Positions 46,869-54,817 of a stretch of DNA of 64,000 nt are shown in pieces. Below the pieces are notes generated by a model. The model worked only from the letters and a program-made list of their open reading frames with translations, was not told where the DNA came from and did no database searches. The DNA is taken from positions 496,001 to 560,000 of the forward strand of contig NZ_WXEW01000006.1 in assembly GCF_009901565.1 (NCBI RefSeq), read 5' to 3'. The stretch comes from Herbidospora solisilvae. Its GTDB lineage: Bacteria > Actinomycetota > Actinomycetes > Streptosporangiales > Streptosporangiaceae. The number at the start of each line of letters is the position of its first letter. Position 1 is the first letter of the stretch. Position numbers and translations under genes: made by a program.

Positions 46869-47597
46869 ATGGCTAGCCATCTCATCCAGGGCCGCCGGGT
46901 GGACCTTCCGGTGGAGGTCAGGGACGCGGCGGCGGGCGCGGCGACCTATCTCGTGCGGGCCGACGCGGCCCGTGCGGTGATCGCCTACTCGGGGCTCGAC
47001 GTGACCGAGATCCTCCCGGGGAAGGCGCTGTGCACGCTCGTCTTCGCCGAGTACAAGGACTCCGACCTGGGGGCCTATCACGAGTTCGGGGTCGTCTTCT
47101 GGGTCCGTCCACCCGAGGCCGGGCCACCGCCCCGCCGGTCGGCGCGGGCGGGGGTGCTCGACATCCGGGAGAGCGGGTCGGCGGCGTTCGTGCACTGGTT
47201 GCCGGTCGACCAGACGTTCACGCTGGAGGCGGGCCGGGAGATCTGGGGCTTCCCGAAGGAACTGGCCGACATCGACGTCCGCCAGACGAGCCCCTACAAG
47301 CGTTGTGTGCTGCGCAAGGACGGGCGGCTGGTGCTCGACCTGCTGATCCGGCCGGGGGTGCCGCTGCCGAACGCCGGGTTGCCGGCGCTGGAGGCGTTCG
47401 CGCACCGCGACGGCGGGACCCGCCGGACCGGTTGGGGTGTGCGGGCGTCCGGGGTCAGGGCCCGGCCGGGTGGCGCGCTGATCCGGCTGGGCAACCATCC
47501 GATCGCCAAGGAGCTCAGCGAGCTCGGGCTGCCGAAGCGGGCGCTGGCCACCATGACGGCGGCGCACGTGTCGATGAGCTTCGGCGAGGCGTTCTAA
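46869..47597 (+). CDS. Acetoacetate decarboxylase (ADC) family protein
   Basis: A 242-residue protein of the ADC family. The catalytic-lysine region GREIWGFPKELADID is present, as is the CTLVFAEYKDSDLGAYHEFG approach, so a Schiff-base lysine chemistry is plausible. Many ADC-family proteins act on other keto acids or ketides. It stands between glycosyltransferase genes without an obvious pathway partner, so function is open. It converges with a minus-strand GT2 gene seven bases away. Confidence 0.8.
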   Translation: MASHLIQGRRVDLPVEVRDAAAGAATYLVRADAARAVIAYSGLDVTEILPGKALCTLVFAEYKDSDLGAYHEFGVVFWVRPPEAGPPPRRSARAGVLDIRESGSAAFVHWLPVDQTFTLEAGREIWGFPKELADIDVRQTSPYKRCVLRKDGRLVLDLLIRPGVPLPNAGLPALEAFAHRDGGTRRTGWGVRASGVRARPGGALIRLGNHPIAKELSELGLPKRALATMTAAHVSMSFGEAF

Positions 47598-47604
47598 CCG
47601 GCCG

Positions 47605-48486
47605 CTAGACGATGGGCGGGCGGCCGAGCTTGAGCATGTGCCAGGCCGTCCGCCACGCCATCGGGCGGCGTTCGCCCGCCGGCTCGCGCCAGCCTTCGGC
47701 GAAGCCGCGGAACCAGGCGCGCAGCGCGAACGGCGAGCGGTCGCGGATGAGCGTCAGCAACATCCAGTTGCCCAGGTAGAGCAGCACCAGCGGCCACGGC
47801 AGGTTGCGCCGGGCCAGCCAGACGCGGTTGCGCGCGTTGAGCCGGTAGAAGTCGGCGTGGCGGGTGGGCAGCACGAGGGGGTGGAACATGACGGTCTGGG
47901 CGTCGTACTCGATCCGGTAGCCCTCGCCGAGCAGCCGCCAGGCCAGGTCGGTCTCTTCGTGGGCGTAGAAGAACTTCTCCGGCAGGCCGCCGACCTGGAG
48001 GAACGCCGACCGCCTGATGGCGCAGGCGCCGCCGAGGAAGGTCGTCACGGGCGAGCTGCGCTCGGGGTCGCCGGCCCGCAGGCGGGGCACGTGGCGGCGC
48101 TGCACGACCCCGGCGTCGGGGTCCATCACCCGGAAGGAGATCACGGCCAGGTCGGGCTCGGCGGCGAACCGTTCGCGGATGTGCGCGGCGACCTTGTCGT
48201 TGGCGTACCAGCCGTCGTCGTCGAGGAAGAGCACGACGTCGCCCGAGCATTCCTGCACGCCCCGGTTGCGCCCTTCGGGGATGCCGACGTTGTGGGCGAG
48301 GCGGACGGTCTTGACGGTGGCCGAGGAACCGGGCAGCGGTTCCACCGAGAGCGGCGGAACCTCGACCCCGTTGCCCACAATGACCACTTCGATATCACCG
48401 TCGACCTGCGTCAACGCCGATTCGACCGCGCGGTCGAGCTCCGGAATGCGATTACCCATCGTGAGGATGACACAGGAAATCTTCAT
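47605..48486 (-). CDS. Glycosyltransferase family 2
   Basis: A 293-residue GT2 enzyme with ISCVILTMGNRIPELDRA, the donor-binding aspartates in LFLDDDGWY and the acceptor loop THEETDLAWRLLGEGY-like (AHEETDLAWRLLGEGY). A hydrophobic stretch near residue 240 (WPLVLLYLGNWMLLTLI) may touch the membrane. It is the last gene of the minus-strand polyol-phosphate cluster, after a 149-base gap. A rhamnosyl- or mannosyl-transferase is possible, but donor and acceptor are not known. Confidence 0.83.
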   Translation of the reverse strand: MKISCVILTMGNRIPELDRAVESALTQVDGDIEVVIVGNGVEVPPLSVEPLPGSSATVKTVRLAHNVGIPEGRNRGVQECSGDVVLFLDDDGWYANDKVAAHIRERFAAEPDLAVISFRVMDPDAGVVQRRHVPRLRAGDPERSSPVTTFLGGACAIRRSAFLQVGGLPEKFFYAHEETDLAWRLLGEGYRIEYDAQTVMFHPLVLPTRHADFYRLNARNRVWLARRNLPWPLVLLYLGNWMLLTLIRDRSPFALRAWFRGFAEGWREPAGERRPMAWRTAWHMLKLGRPPIV

Positions 48487-48635
48487 GCGTCATCGCCCCG
48501 GCACGAGGTGGGAGACACACGATTTCATGATCACCGAGTCTATTTGGGCGGGCAAATCCGGACTAAGCGTATCGGAACCAGCGGCGAACACCCACCAAAC
48601 ACGAAGTGTCCGGGCAAGAGAGATCGCCGCAAAAC
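48487..48635. promoter_or_regulatory. 149-base gap upstream of the GT2 gene
   Basis: The gap is less GC-rich than its neighbours and contains the small dyad ATTTG at 48542-48546 with CAAAT at 48553-48557. A promoter for the GT2 gene or an attenuator after the CDP-alcohol phosphatidyltransferase is possible. No gene was recognised. Confidence 0.3.
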
Positions 48636-49394
48636 TCAAGCGAGCCGCCGTGAGGCGAGAATGCTCACCAGGTGCAGAATAAGTTGCACTCCGGCGATGA
48701 TCGCGCACGCCACGACGAGAATCCTCGTCGCCGGGAACCAGAAGTCGAGAACAGCCGCGACCACCACGATAAGTGACAACTCGACCGCTTGGATCACCCG
48801 GTGGAAGCGTAGCGCCGCCGCCGCCCGCCGGGCCATCGCCAGCTTGCGCGACTGGAACTGGGTCGCCGACACCTCGGTCGCCGCGACCAGCCCCGAGCGG
48901 GCCCGCGCGACGTCGACCAGGTCGGTCTCCGACTTGATCAGGATCGCGCCCAGTGCGGCGGCGAAGCCGAGCACGGTGTACCAGTCGGGCCACGTCTCGG
49001 AGGCCCGGAAGCCGAGCCCGATGAGGATCGCCGCCTCGGCGAAGTAGTGGCCCACCCGGTCGAGGTAGACCCCGGTCAGCGAGGTGCGCCCGGTCCACCG
49101 GGCCAGCTCGCCGTCGGAGCAGTCGAGCAGCAGGTAGACCTGCACCAGCAGGGCCGCCAGCACGGCCGCGGCCAGGCCCGGCAGCACCAGCACCGCGCCC
49201 GCCGCCACCCCGGTCACGATCATCAGGCCGGTGACCTGGTTGGGCGTGATGGGGGTGCGGGCCAGCGCCCAGGTGACGTAGATCGACAGCTTGCGCATGT
49301 AGAGCAGGCCCGCCCAGTGTTCCCCGTTGCGGCGCTCCAGGGTCATCTCGGGCTGCGCCTTGGCGCGGACCTCAGCGACCGACGGCGTGGACAT
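48636..49394 (-). CDS. CDP-alcohol phosphatidyltransferase with His in place of the fourth Asp
   Basis: About 252 residues from the ATG at 49394 behind GAGGG (a longer GTG start at 49412 is possible). It is a membrane enzyme transferring a phospho-alcohol from a CDP carrier to a lipid or polyol. The family motif reads DCSDGELAR with a glycine eight residues later and LDRVGH. The first three acidic positions are present (Asp91, Asp94, Asp112), but the usual final aspartate, the proposed base, is His116. About six membrane segments follow. It overlaps the glycerol-1-phosphate dehydrogenase by 23 bases, so the two probably act in one pathway. Confidence 0.85.
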   Translation of the reverse strand: MSTPSVAEVRAKAQPEMTLERRNGEHWAGLLYMRKLSIYVTWALARTPITPNQVTGLMIVTGVAAGAVLVLPGLAAAVLAALLVQVYLLLDCSDGELARWTGRTSLTGVYLDRVGHYFAEAAILIGLGFRASETWPDWYTVLGFAAALGAILIKSETDLVDVARARSGLVAATEVSATQFQSRKLAMARRAAAALRFHRVIQAVELSLIVVVAAVLDFWFPATRILVVACAIIAGVQLILHLVSILASRRLA

Positions 49395-50430
49395 AACCCT
49401 CAACTCGATCACGGATCTCGCCCTCGGTCAGGCGGAGATGCTCAAGGATGGTGTAACGACCCGGACGGGTCGACGGCGCGAGCGCGATCGCCTCGGCGAA
49501 CTGCTCGGTCGTCAGGCCCACGTCGAGGTGGGTGACCGGCAGGTCGTGGCGGCGCAGGCAGTCGACGATCTGACCCAGCCGGGCCGCGTCGTCGCGCAGG
49601 TGGAAACAGAACGCGGCGCCGATGCCGGCCAGCTCGCCGTGGTTGGAGGTGCCGGGGAAAAGCTGATCCACGGCATGCAGGATCTCATGATCGCCGCCAC
49701 TCGAAGGACGGCTTGACCCGGCTATGACCATCGACATTCCGGAAAGGATCAAAGCCTCCGCCAAGACGGTCAGGAACGCGTCGGACTCGACGGAGTCGGC
49801 GCGCCCCATGACGGCCTCGGCGGCCGTGCGGGCCATGGAACAGGCCAGCCCGTCGATCGGCTCGCCGCGCTCGGCGTTGCCGAGCTGCCAGTCTTCGATC
49901 GCCGACAGGTTGCTGATCACGTCGCCGACGCCCGAGCGCACCAGCGCCTGGGGGGCGTCGTGGACGAAGTCGAGGTCGACCATGATCGCCAGCGGCATCG
50001 GCACGCCGAACGAGCCCTTGCCGCTCTCGTGGGTGAGCGAGGCCACCGGTGAGCAGATGCCGTCGTGGGCCAGGTTGGTCGCCACCGCGACCATGGGGAT
50101 GCCGGCCAGCGAGGCGGCGTATTTCGCCGCGTCGATGGTCTTGCCGCCGCCGATGCCCACCAGCGCCTCGTAGGCGCCCTTGCGCAGGTCGGCGCCGAGC
50201 GAGACGGCCGCGTCGACCGAGCCGTCGGGCACCCGGAAGACCTCGGCGTCACCCAGCGAGGGCGCGATGACCTCGGTGATGCGGTCGCCCAGGCCCGCGC
50301 CCACGGCCACCGCCACCCGCCCGGAGGTCGCCACCCGGCTGTCGGCCAGCAGCGACCCGAGCTGCGCGATCGCGCCCCGGCGCACCTCCATGGTGATGGG
50401 TGCGGGGAGCATCCTCGCCAGAATCGGCAT
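49372..50430 (-). CDS. sn-Glycerol-1-phosphate dehydrogenase (archaeal EgsA / AraM type)
   Basis: A 352-residue metal-dependent dehydrogenase from the ATG at 50430 (behind GAGAGGGGGG). NAD(P) loop GGGKTID (94-100), nicotinamide side NLAHDGICSPVASL, and three probable zinc ligands Asp170 (SGVGD), His248 (GGDHEILH) and His264 (NHGELAGIG). The ligand spacing matches archaeal glycerol-1-phosphate dehydrogenase. Such enzymes reduce dihydroxyacetone phosphate to sn-glycerol-1-phosphate; the bacterial relative AraM does the same. It sits 11 bases after the nucleotidyltransferase and overlaps a CDP-alcohol phosphatidyltransferase, suggesting that its product becomes a CDP-linked polyol. Stereochemistry and substrate are inferred from the family. 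Confidence 0.88.
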   Translation of the reverse strand: MPILARMLPAPITMEVRRGAIAQLGSLLADSRVATSGRVAVAVGAGLGDRITEVIAPSLGDAEVFRVPDGSVDAAVSLGADLRKGAYEALVGIGGGKTIDAAKYAASLAGIPMVAVATNLAHDGICSPVASLTHESGKGSFGVPMPLAIMVDLDFVHDAPQALVRSGVGDVISNLSAIEDWQLGNAERGEPIDGLACSMARTAAEAVMGRADSVESDAFLTVLAEALILSGMSMVIAGSSRPSSGGDHEILHAVDQLFPGTSNHGELAGIGAAFCFHLRDDAARLGQIVDCLRRHDLPVTHLDVGLTTEQFAEAIALAPSTRPGRYTILEHLRLTEGEIRDRVEGYVHAVGR

Positions 50431-50441
50431 GTGCCCCCCTC

Positions 50442-51224
50442 TCAGTAGGTCGCGGCGATGAGGCGGGCCTTGGCGAGGTCGTCGTGGTTGTCGACCTCCA
50501 CCCACTGCACGTCGCCGATCGGCGCGACGTGGATGGTCTCGCCGCGCTCGACCATCTCCTGGTAACCGTCTTCGTAGTAGAGCTGGGGGTCGCGCTCGAA
50601 GGTGGTGCGCAGCGCGTCGGCCAGGCGCTCGGCGGCGCCCGGCCGGATGAGGGTGGCGCCGATGTACTCGCCGTAGGCCTCGGAGGGGTCCATCAGCTTG
50701 GTGATGCGCTTGAGCTGTTCGCCGCCGAGGGTGACCTTCATCTCCTCGTCGCCCAGCGTCTTCACGTCGTCGACCGCGAGCAGCACGTCACTGGTCTCGG
50801 GGGCGTTCAGCAGGGTGTGCTCGACCGAGACGGGGTGGACGGTGTCGCCGTTGACCAGCAGCACACCGTGGGAGAAGTAGTCGCGGGCGCACCAGAGGGA
50901 GTAGGCGTTGTTCCACTCTTCGGCCTTGTCGTTGAAGACCAGGGTGAGGTTGACGCCGTGGCGGTCTTCGAGCGCCGCCTTGAGGTCGACGACGGCCTGC
51001 GCCTGATATCCCACGATCACCACGACCTCGCGGAGGTCAACCGCGGCGAGGTTGCCCAGGGCGATGTCCAGGATCGTCGTCTCCCCGTCGACCGGCACCA
51101 GCGCCTTGGGCAGAGTGTCGGTGTAGGGCCTTAGACGGCGGCCGGCTCCGGCGGCCAGCACCATTCCCAGCAACGTGCGCTCCTTGGGGTCGAACTGCGT
51201 GTAACCCCACAGGTTAGTTGCCAA
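50442..51224 (-). CDS. Nucleotidyltransferase, probably polyol-phosphate cytidylyltransferase
   Basis: A 260-residue single-domain nucleotidyltransferase with LAAGAGRRLRPYTDTLPKAL and the acidic LLVNGDTVHPVS, a pattern close to LicC-type choline-phosphate and polyol-phosphate cytidylyltransferases (EEWNNAYSLWCA resembles their NNIYSLY region). It lacks the beta-helix of sugar pyrophosphorylases. It lies just before the glycerol-1-phosphate dehydrogenase, so CDP-glycerol (sn-1) synthesis is the best guess. The start appears to be a TTG behind AGGTCCGG. Confidence 0.83.
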   Translation of the reverse strand: MATNLWGYTQFDPKERTLLGMVLAAGAGRRLRPYTDTLPKALVPVDGETTILDIALGNLAAVDLREVVVIVGYQAQAVVDLKAALEDRHGVNLTLVFNDKAEEWNNAYSLWCARDYFSHGVLLVNGDTVHPVSVEHTLLNAPETSDVLLAVDDVKTLGDEEMKVTLGGEQLKRITKLMDPSEAYGEYIGATLIRPGAAERLADALRTTFERDPQLYYEDGYQEMVERGETIHVAPIGDVQWVEVDNHDDLAKARLIAATY

Positions 51225-51266
51225 CCGGACCTGATCGTGTAATCCGAATGAGGGCTGTTGTTCAGA

Positions 51267-51890
51267 TTAATCGTTGATGCCGAGATTGGCGGCCTCCGTA
51301 CCGGAACGCGGAGCCGCCAGCCAGCAGGTCACGCTCTCCCAGCCGAACATGCCCCACAGGTAGAGCGCGAGGAGCACGAACACCGCCGTCACCCCGTCGA
51401 ACCACGCGCCCGCGGCGACCACGAGCATGCGGCCCTCCCAGCCGAACCCGGCCGCCGCGAGCCAGGCGGGCGGGTAGACGTGCTGACGCACCCGGTAGAC
51501 GAGGTCGTAATGGTGGAAAAGGATAGCGCCGAGAAGCAGGAAGATGATCACCGGGGGCACCCCGTGGGCGAACCCGACCGACGCCACGAAGCCATACTCG
51601 GTGACGCGCAGGATCGGCGGCACCAGCCAGTCGAGCCGGCCGTCGTGGCGGTGGGAGGAGCCCGGCCCGGCCAGCAGCAGCGCGACCGCCGGGGCGAACA
51701 CGGCCAGGCCGTCGGCGCCCGCGACGCCGAGGGTGAGCAGCACCCCGGTCACGAACATGCCCGCCAGGGCCGGTGGCAGCGGCGGGATCTGGCCGGAGAC
51801 CATCGTGCCCATCGCGGCCGACAGCGGGCCGTCGTCGCGGTAGGCGACCACGTGACCGGCGGGCACCGGAGACAGGTGAGTCGTCGTCAT
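51267..51890 (-). CDS. DUF5941 membrane protein
   Basis: A 207-residue protein with about five membrane segments and the conserved loop GSSHRHDGRLDWLVPPILR followed by HHYDLVYRVRQ. In other actinobacteria I recall this domain fused to the C-terminus of the CDP-alcohol phosphatidyltransferase encoded by the next gene; here the two are separate but overlap by one base (TGATG). It could be a channel, chaperone or catalytic partner for that enzyme. Function unknown. Confidence 0.78.
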   Translation of the reverse strand: MTTTHLSPVPAGHVVAYRDDGPLSAAMGTMVSGQIPPLPPALAGMFVTGVLLTLGVAGADGLAVFAPAVALLLAGPGSSHRHDGRLDWLVPPILRVTEYGFVASVGFAHGVPPVIIFLLLGAILFHHYDLVYRVRQHVYPPAWLAAAGFGWEGRMLVVAAGAWFDGVTAVFVLLALYLWGMFGWESVTCWLAAPRSGTEAANLGIND

Positions 51891-53308
51891 CAGAGCGACC
51901 TCGCGATCCGTCCGGTGAGTGTGTAGAGAGCGGCGATCCCGCCCCAGACCAGCAGGGCGACGAACGTGACGTAGGCGTTGAAGAACGCGGCCGTGACCGC
52001 GATGAGGGCCATGCGCTCACCGATCGGCAGCACCACGATCTTCTTGGCCCACCGGGTGGCGGTGCCCTTCTCCAGCTTGCCCGCCAGTTGCACCAGCCGG
52101 GCCCCGTCGGCCGCCACGGCCAGCGAGCGCCGCGAGTTGCCCCACGCCGAGCCCACCCTCGCGGCGTCGGCGACGGCTCCGGCGTACGAGAAATCGATCA
52201 TGTGGCGGACCGCCTGGAGCAACATCGCGGCCACCGCCAGCGCCCAAATGTTCTGCGGCCCCGTGGGCCCGCCGACGATGCCCCCGGTATAGCCGACGGC
52301 CAGCCCGACGTAGACCACGTACTCCTTGACGCGGTCGAACGTCGCGTCGAGCCAGGCGCCGATCGGGCTGAACCGGCGCGTGTAGCGGGCCAGCTGCCCG
52401 TCGACGCAGTCGAGCACGAACGACAGGTAGAGCGCGACCGCCCCGGCGAGCTGGGCGGCCCGGGTCCCGGTGGAGAACCAGATGGCGGCCATCACCGCCA
52501 GGCCGACCGAGATGCCGGTCACGCCGTTGGGCGTCAGCCGCAACCAGGCCGCGGCCTTCACGACGTGGCGCGACCAGGTGCTGACGGCGTAGGTGGCGAA
52601 GAAGCCGTCGTCCTGTTTGACGGCGGCGTCGAGCCGGGCGCGTTCCTCGTCGACCGCGCCGAGACGGCCGAACGCCGCGTCGGCGGCCTCCTGCCCGGTC
52701 ACCCGTTCGGCGTGCAGGACGCCGAGCGGGACCGCCGCGACCGGCACGCCCGAGCGCACCAGCCCGGCCAGCAGCAGGTCAGCGGCCTCGTCGTCGCGCG
52801 CGTCGCCGAGCAGTTCGTCGGCGGCCAGGTCGCTCAGCTCGGCGGCGACCGCGGCCAGGCGCGGCAGGTCGGGGGCGCCCACCTGGAGCACGCCGCGGAA
52901 GGTGGCGTTGGGCCCGACGAGCTGGTGGAAGGAGTTCCCGGCCGCCGCGACGCGGTCGTTCTCGACCCTGACGGGGCTGCCGCCGGGGCCGGGCTCGCCC
53001 GCGGCGACCAGCGCGCCGGTGCCCCGCGCCGGGTGTTCCAGGAGTGCGGCGATGGCCTCGGTGTGGGCGACCACGTCACCTGAGATGATGGCCAGCGGCG
53101 CGGAGCCGGCCCGGGCCACGACGGCGATCTCCCTGAGGTCGTCGGCGAGGTGGCCGCCCGCGTGGCCGACCACTCTGACCGCGACCGGGATTGAGGTGAG
53201 CTGTTCGGTGAGCCGTCCGAGCACGGTGCCCCCGTCGCAGGCCAGCCGGGCCGCGGGGGTGTTGGCGAGCACGACCGCCACGGTCTGCGTGACGGACTGA
53301 ACCTGCAT
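51890..53308 (-). CDS. Fused nucleotidyltransferase-like / CDP-alcohol phosphatidyltransferase
   Basis: About 472 residues from the ATG at 53308 (behind GTGGGG; a longer start at 53365 is possible). The first about 230 residues have a MobA-like nucleotidyltransferase-type fold (VAVVLANTPAARLACDGGTV, IISGDVVAH), but the glycine-rich signature is eroded, so catalysis is uncertain. The second half is a membrane CDP-alcohol phosphatidyltransferase with an intact motif: DCVDGQLAR, glycine nine residues on, then LDATFD. The architecture recalls the archaeal bifunctional inositol-phosphate cytidylyltransferase / DIPP synthase. It is the first gene of the minus-strand operon and diverges from the CDP-ribitol-type gene. 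Confidence 0.85.
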   Translation of the reverse strand: MQVQSVTQTVAVVLANTPAARLACDGGTVLGRLTEQLTSIPVAVRVVGHAGGHLADDLREIAVVARAGSAPLAIISGDVVAHTEAIAALLEHPARGTGALVAAGEPGPGGSPVRVENDRVAAAGNSFHQLVGPNATFRGVLQVGAPDLPRLAAVAAELSDLAADELLGDARDDEAADLLLAGLVRSGVPVAAVPLGVLHAERVTGQEAADAAFGRLGAVDEERARLDAAVKQDDGFFATYAVSTWSRHVVKAAAWLRLTPNGVTGISVGLAVMAAIWFSTGTRAAQLAGAVALYLSFVLDCVDGQLARYTRRFSPIGAWLDATFDRVKEYVVYVGLAVGYTGGIVGGPTGPQNIWALAVAAMLLQAVRHMIDFSYAGAVADAARVGSAWGNSRRSLAVAADGARLVQLAGKLEKGTATRWAKKIVVLPIGERMALIAVTAAFFNAYVTFVALLVWGGIAALYTLTGRIARSL

Positions 53309-53356
53309 GTCAGACCCCACTTCCGTCGACGCCCGCGCTAACCCGAAAAGTAACCG

Positions 53357-53380
53357 AGTGATCACTAATGGGCAATCACC
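53357..53380. promoter_or_regulatory. Palindrome and possible BldD-type box in the divergent promoter
   Basis: AGTGATCACT at 53357-53366 is a perfect 10-bp palindrome. AGTGA followed 14 bases later by TCACC (53376-53380) fits the loose AGTGA-n-TCACC form reported for BldD. It lies in the 105 bases between the two divergent polyol-phosphate operons and could control both. The BldD assignment is speculative. Confidence 0.35.
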
Positions 53381-53413
53381 GTGGCGGGTATGGTGCGGGC
53401 GGGGAGGATCAAG

Positions 53414-54808
53414 ATGATCGAATCACGGTTGCGCACGGTCGGCGTCGTCCTGGCCGGAGGCGTCGGGCAGCGGGTGGGGCTCAACACGCCGAAGCAGCTC
53501 CTCAAGATCGCGGGCCGGACCATCCTGGAGCACACCCTCGCCGTCTTCGACGGCCACCCCGACGTCGACGAGGTCGTCGTGCTGATGACCCCGGGGTTCG
53601 GCGACGAGGTGCGGGCGCTCGTGGAGCGTAACGGTTTCACGAAGGTCAGCAAGGTGATCGACGGTGGAACCAGCCGGACCGAGTCGACCTGGCTGGCCCT
53701 TTCCGCCCTGGGAGACGAGGAATGTGACGTCCTCCTCCACGACGCCGTGCGGCCCCTGATCGAGCCCCGCATCATCGCCGCGTGCGTCGAGAAGCTGCAG
53801 GAGTTCCAGGCGGTCGACGTCGCGATCCCGTCGAGCGACACCGTGGTGGTGGCCGTGCCGGGGCCGTCAGGCGAGATCATCCGTGACATCCCCGACCGGT
53901 CGGGGCTGCGCCGCGGACAGACCCCGCAGTGCTTCCGGCTGTCGGTGATCCGCGACGCCTACCGGCGCGCGCTGGCCGACCCCGACTTCGACCGGCGGCC
54001 CGCCACCGACGACTGCGGCGTCATGCTGCGCTACCGCCCCGACGTGCCGATCGCGATCGTGCCCGGCAGCGAGCACAACATGAAGGTGACCCATCCGGTC
54101 GACGTCTACATCGCCGACAAGCTGTTCCAGCTCGCCGCGGCCACCCCGCCCGACCCGCAGCCCGGCCTCGACCTCACCGGCAAGGTGATGGTCGTCTTCG
54201 GCGGCTCCTACGGCATCGGCGCCGACGTCGTCGACCTGGCCCGCAAGCACGGCGCCGACACCCACGTCTTCTCCCGCACCGCCGGCGGGGTCGCGGTGCA
54301 GGACCCGGCCGCGGTGGCCGAGGCCCTCCGGGCGGTGCACGCCGCCACCGGCCGCATCGACTTCGTCGTCAACACCGCCGCCGTGCTGCACATGGGCAAG
54401 CTGGCCGACACCGACGCCGCGACCGTCGAGGAGACGGTCGCCGTCAACTACCTGGGCCCCGTCAACGTGGCGAGGGCCGCGTTCGGATACCTCGCCGAGA
54501 CGCGCGGCCACCTGCTGCTCTACACCTCCTCCTCCTACACGCGCGGCCGGGCCGACTACAGCCTCTACTCCTCGGCCAAGGCCGCCGTCGTGAACCTCAC
54601 CCAGGCGCTGGCCGACGAGTGGGCGCCCCAGGGCATCCGGGTCAACTGCGTCAACCCCGAACGCACCGCCACGCCGATGCGGCAGCGCGCGTTCGGCGAC
54701 GAACCGCCGACGTCGCTGCTGTCCCCCTACGCCGTGGCTGAGACCAGCATCGATGTGCTGGTGTCCCCTTTGACCGGACAGGTGATCGATGTGCGGCTGA
54801 CTGGGTAA
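53414..54808 (+). CDS. Cytidylyltransferase / short-chain reductase fusion (CDP-ribitol type)
   Basis: A 464-residue fusion starting at an ATG behind GGGGAGGA. Residues 1-235 are an IspD/TarI-like cytidylyltransferase (VGVVLAGGVGQRVGLNTPKQ, LLHDAVRPLIEPRII). Residues about 255-464 are a short-chain reductase with GGSYGIG (about 263-269) and YSSAK (Tyr385, Lys389). The same two activities are fused in Haemophilus Acs1, which reduces ribulose-5-phosphate to ribitol-5-phosphate and couples it to CTP. It is followed by a TagF-like gene nine bases later, so it probably supplies the CDP-polyol for that enzyme. The exact polyol is not settled by sequence. Confidence 0.85.
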   Translation: MIESRLRTVGVVLAGGVGQRVGLNTPKQLLKIAGRTILEHTLAVFDGHPDVDEVVVLMTPGFGDEVRALVERNGFTKVSKVIDGGTSRTESTWLALSALGDEECDVLLHDAVRPLIEPRIIAACVEKLQEFQAVDVAIPSSDTVVVAVPGPSGEIIRDIPDRSGLRRGQTPQCFRLSVIRDAYRRALADPDFDRRPATDDCGVMLRYRPDVPIAIVPGSEHNMKVTHPVDVYIADKLFQLAAATPPDPQPGLDLTGKVMVVFGGSYGIGADVVDLARKHGADTHVFSRTAGGVAVQDPAAVAEALRAVHAATGRIDFVVNTAAVLHMGKLADTDAATVEETVAVNYLGPVNVARAAFGYLAETRGHLLLYTSSSYTRGRADYSLYSSAKAAVVNLTQALADEWAPQGIRVNCVNPERTATPMRQRAFGDEPPTSLLSPYAVAETSIDVLVSPLTGQVIDVRLTG

Positions 54809-54817
54809 CCCCCCTCT

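Noticed and set aside
48487-48635. Small gene in the 149-base gap
   Set aside because: No frame with a good ribosome site and coding composition was seen.
49372-50430. Evidence for archaeal ether-lipid synthesis
   Set aside because: The dehydrogenase alone is not enough; no geranylgeranylglyceryl phosphate synthase or related gene is in the window. A polyol-phosphate polymer is a better fit.
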